In this document: positions 62,323-64,000 of the stretch, one piece after another
How the letters are laid out: each line of letters starts with the position of its first letter
How positions within the stretch are numbered: the stretch's first letter is position 1
NCBI RefSeq assembly: GCF_019399895.1
Contig: NC_091872.1
Coordinates: 6,270,395-6,334,394 of the forward strand
Direction of reading: 5' to 3'
Origin: Cardiocondyla obscurior
Lineage: Eukaryota > Arthropoda > Insecta > Hymenoptera > Formicidae
DNA: 64,000 nucleotides
Made by a program: the position numbers and the translations under genes
Notes under the pieces: model-generated
What the model saw: only the letters and a program-made list of their open reading frames with translations
The model's database searches: none
Told to the model about the DNA's origin: nothing

Positions 62323-62332
62323 TATATAAAAA
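62323..62332 (+). promoter_or_regulatory. Intronic TATA-box-like TATATAAAAA
   Basis: It lies about 520 nt after the finger I exon in the intron where flies place the E75B promoter. The next ATG (62468) opens a 22-codon frame with no useful donor, so no B-type exon can be assigned to it. Confidence 0.2.
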
Positions 62333-64000
62333 CTATACGAACGGCCAAGCGCGGGTAACCTTGGTCACGCGGAAATCATAAGAGATTTGAGGTGGTCCTT
62401 GAAGTTATTTCACGATCCAGCAATTCCTCTCCATCGGCAGAGGATCTCGTGAAGGTCTCCTTCGATTTATGTACTGTCAGGGTCATCACGATCGTCATGT
62501 ACTTTTTAATGGCTATAAAGCGTCCGATATATCATAGTTAAATACATCAATCACTTTTTAGTGGACTTTAGTCAATGTCGGTTCTGTTTCGTCGCCATTT
62601 CTGTTAAAAATTCTCCATTATGGTCGACGAGGGGATAACATTAGGCGGAAAAGATGTGACAAATTTTTTTTTTTAGTACCGTACGGTATTTCCGTTTCAA
62701 TGACGTTCGGGAAAAAAAGGTCCGAAAGGAGCAGGTAGACGACATGTTAAATTCCTCTCGTTAGACATGTCGAAAGTCCTTTTTTTTTTTTTTTTATTAA
62801 TGGATATTTCGAGGTAACGCACCATCGAAAATTTGTAAATGAGACTTACAAAGATTAGAGAATTCTGACAATGTCGTGCAGTCTGGCGTTACTTCGCATT
62901 TCAATTATCCTCTCGATGTCTGGACGTGATCAAAGAGACGTTAAAGTTTCGTCGTTACAAAAGACTTGCCGAGTTGTCCCGGCCAGATCGGCATCTTTTA
63001 TTTCATTTGTATGCGTCGAGTCGGCCGGAAGCGGATAGTAGGGTCAACACCGGCTATCAGCGCGTTTTAGGAAGTGAAGGAACGGCGCCACTACCCACCG
63101 TGCCGACTCTACCACCTCCATCAACCACGCGATGTGGTGGAGGACGAGGTGGCCTCGCTACCAGGTACCATGTATCGTTCGCGCTCGCAGATCGACGTAG
63201 ACCACTCGCGCGGCAACTTTCGACCGTCGTCGTTCCTTCCATTCTCCCGTTTCATCTTAGTTACTTTACATTTATTCATCTTTTTTTTTTTTTTCATAAG
63301 ATGCATTTATGCAATTATTTACAAAATCTAACTTATTTAAATTAAAAAAATCGTCACACGAATTATGCCATGTCTCAGGTAGCACATATTTGTTTCAAAA
63401 ATATTCCACAAATGTTTTCTCTAAATCGCTTCATTACCGGCTTTTGAAAACGTATCCCATTAATTAAAATATTCACTTAAAAATCATTTAAGGGAAAGTT
63501 TCTTTGTGACAAAGAAATATATAACAAAGAAATACGTTTTTCTCTGACAAAAAAAGAAAAAAAAACATTAAACAAACGATTGAAATACTTATCTTTTTTT
63601 TTTCTCTAATATTCGTAAAAAAGAAAAATTTAAATAATAGATAATTTGTAACATAATCATGATAAATCAATGTAAAACTTGCATCTTTTAATATTTGTAA
63701 TTCTAATTTTCGAATATTTATTAAACAATTATATTCATTGTCGTTTCGCAAAATCAATCATTCAAATGCACGGAACGTGAAATTGTAAAATTGTACTAAG
63801 AATAATACTCGAATGTTATTTAAATGCATCTTTTTTGAAAGTGTACTGCGGGTACATAAATAATTTAATTTCGGCGGCTTTTCTCACTGAAAATAATCGT
63901 ACAAAAAGTAACAGAATTTGAATAGACATCTTGCTGCGAAGAAACCAGACGGGATTCCTAAAGAAGGCAAATAAAAGAGAGAGCCGGGCCTACCAAAAAA

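Larger units (their letters stand above)
61802..64000 (+). other. E75: 5' part of the E75 intron that splits the DNA-binding domain
   Basis: The intron starts GTGAGT directly after the CEGCK codons; its acceptor before the second-finger exon is beyond the window. It holds a 24-nt A run (62028-62051), a strong TATA-like TATATAAAAA (62323-62332), a GTTTCA-A-TGACGT palindrome (62694-62706, 10 of 12 to the ecdysone element consensus) and otherwise AT-rich sequence. In flies the E75B promoter and first exon lie in the corresponding interval. I found no convincing phase-0 first exon here, so a B-type exon is probably further right. Confidence 0.8.

Noticed and set aside
63117..63160. Imperfect inverted repeat CCACCTCC...GTGGTGGAGG
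   Set aside because: Pairing is broken and the stem is short; not a convincing RNA structure.

Overview
The window is almost entirely non-coding animal DNA: very long introns and upstream flank with short exons, long A and T runs, GA/CT microsatellites, and CpG-rich islands alternating with AT-rich stretches. The only gene I can identify with certainty is the ecdysone-induced nuclear receptor E75 (Eip75B, NR1D3), on the + strand. Two exons near the right end encode the E75A-type N-terminus (61145-61382) and the first zinc finger of the DNA-binding domain (61713-61801). They join in phase 1 to give PELNI-E-FDGTTVLCRVC, which is diagnostic for insect E75. The undepleted CpG, the lack of recognisable transposon ORFs and the E75 sequence suggest an insect, most likely a hymenopteran such as an ant or bee. 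The species assignment is inference.

Layout. 1-11 kb: AT-rich non-coding DNA with a GC island (about 1.4-1.9 kb) that holds a TATA box, a GTAAGT donor and an hsp27-like ecdysone element. 11.34-11.46 kb: a pyrimidine tract running straight into CAG|GTAAGT, which is the form of a recursive splice (ratchet) site, followed 84 nt later by a second GTAAGT. 12.5 kb: a 69-nt near-perfect hairpin resembling a microRNA precursor. 26.9-27.25 kb: an initiator-like motif, a uORF and a 60-codon open exon ending at a strong donor in the same phase as the E75A exon, so a likely alternative E75 first exon. 36.7 kb: a second, weaker phase-1 first-exon candidate. 37-60 kb: non-coding DNA with scattered near-consensus palindromic ecdysone response elements (46.44, 53.62, 57.55, 57.67 and 60.46 kb). 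60.0-61.14 kb: the E75A promoter region, with a GA-rich tract, a possible 5' UTR splice acceptor, an initiator plus DPE-like motif and three uORFs, one of which overlaps the E75A start codon. 61.8-64 kb: the start of the intron that splits the DNA-binding domain after CEGCK.

How it works together (inference from known E75 biology): several promoters spread over tens of kb feed alternative N-termini into one shared zinc-finger exon. EcR/USP-type palindromes lie between the promoters, as expected for a primary ecdysone-response gene. The second zinc finger and the heme-binding ligand domain lie beyond the right edge. I found no tRNA, rRNA, CRISPR or convincing mobile-element gene.
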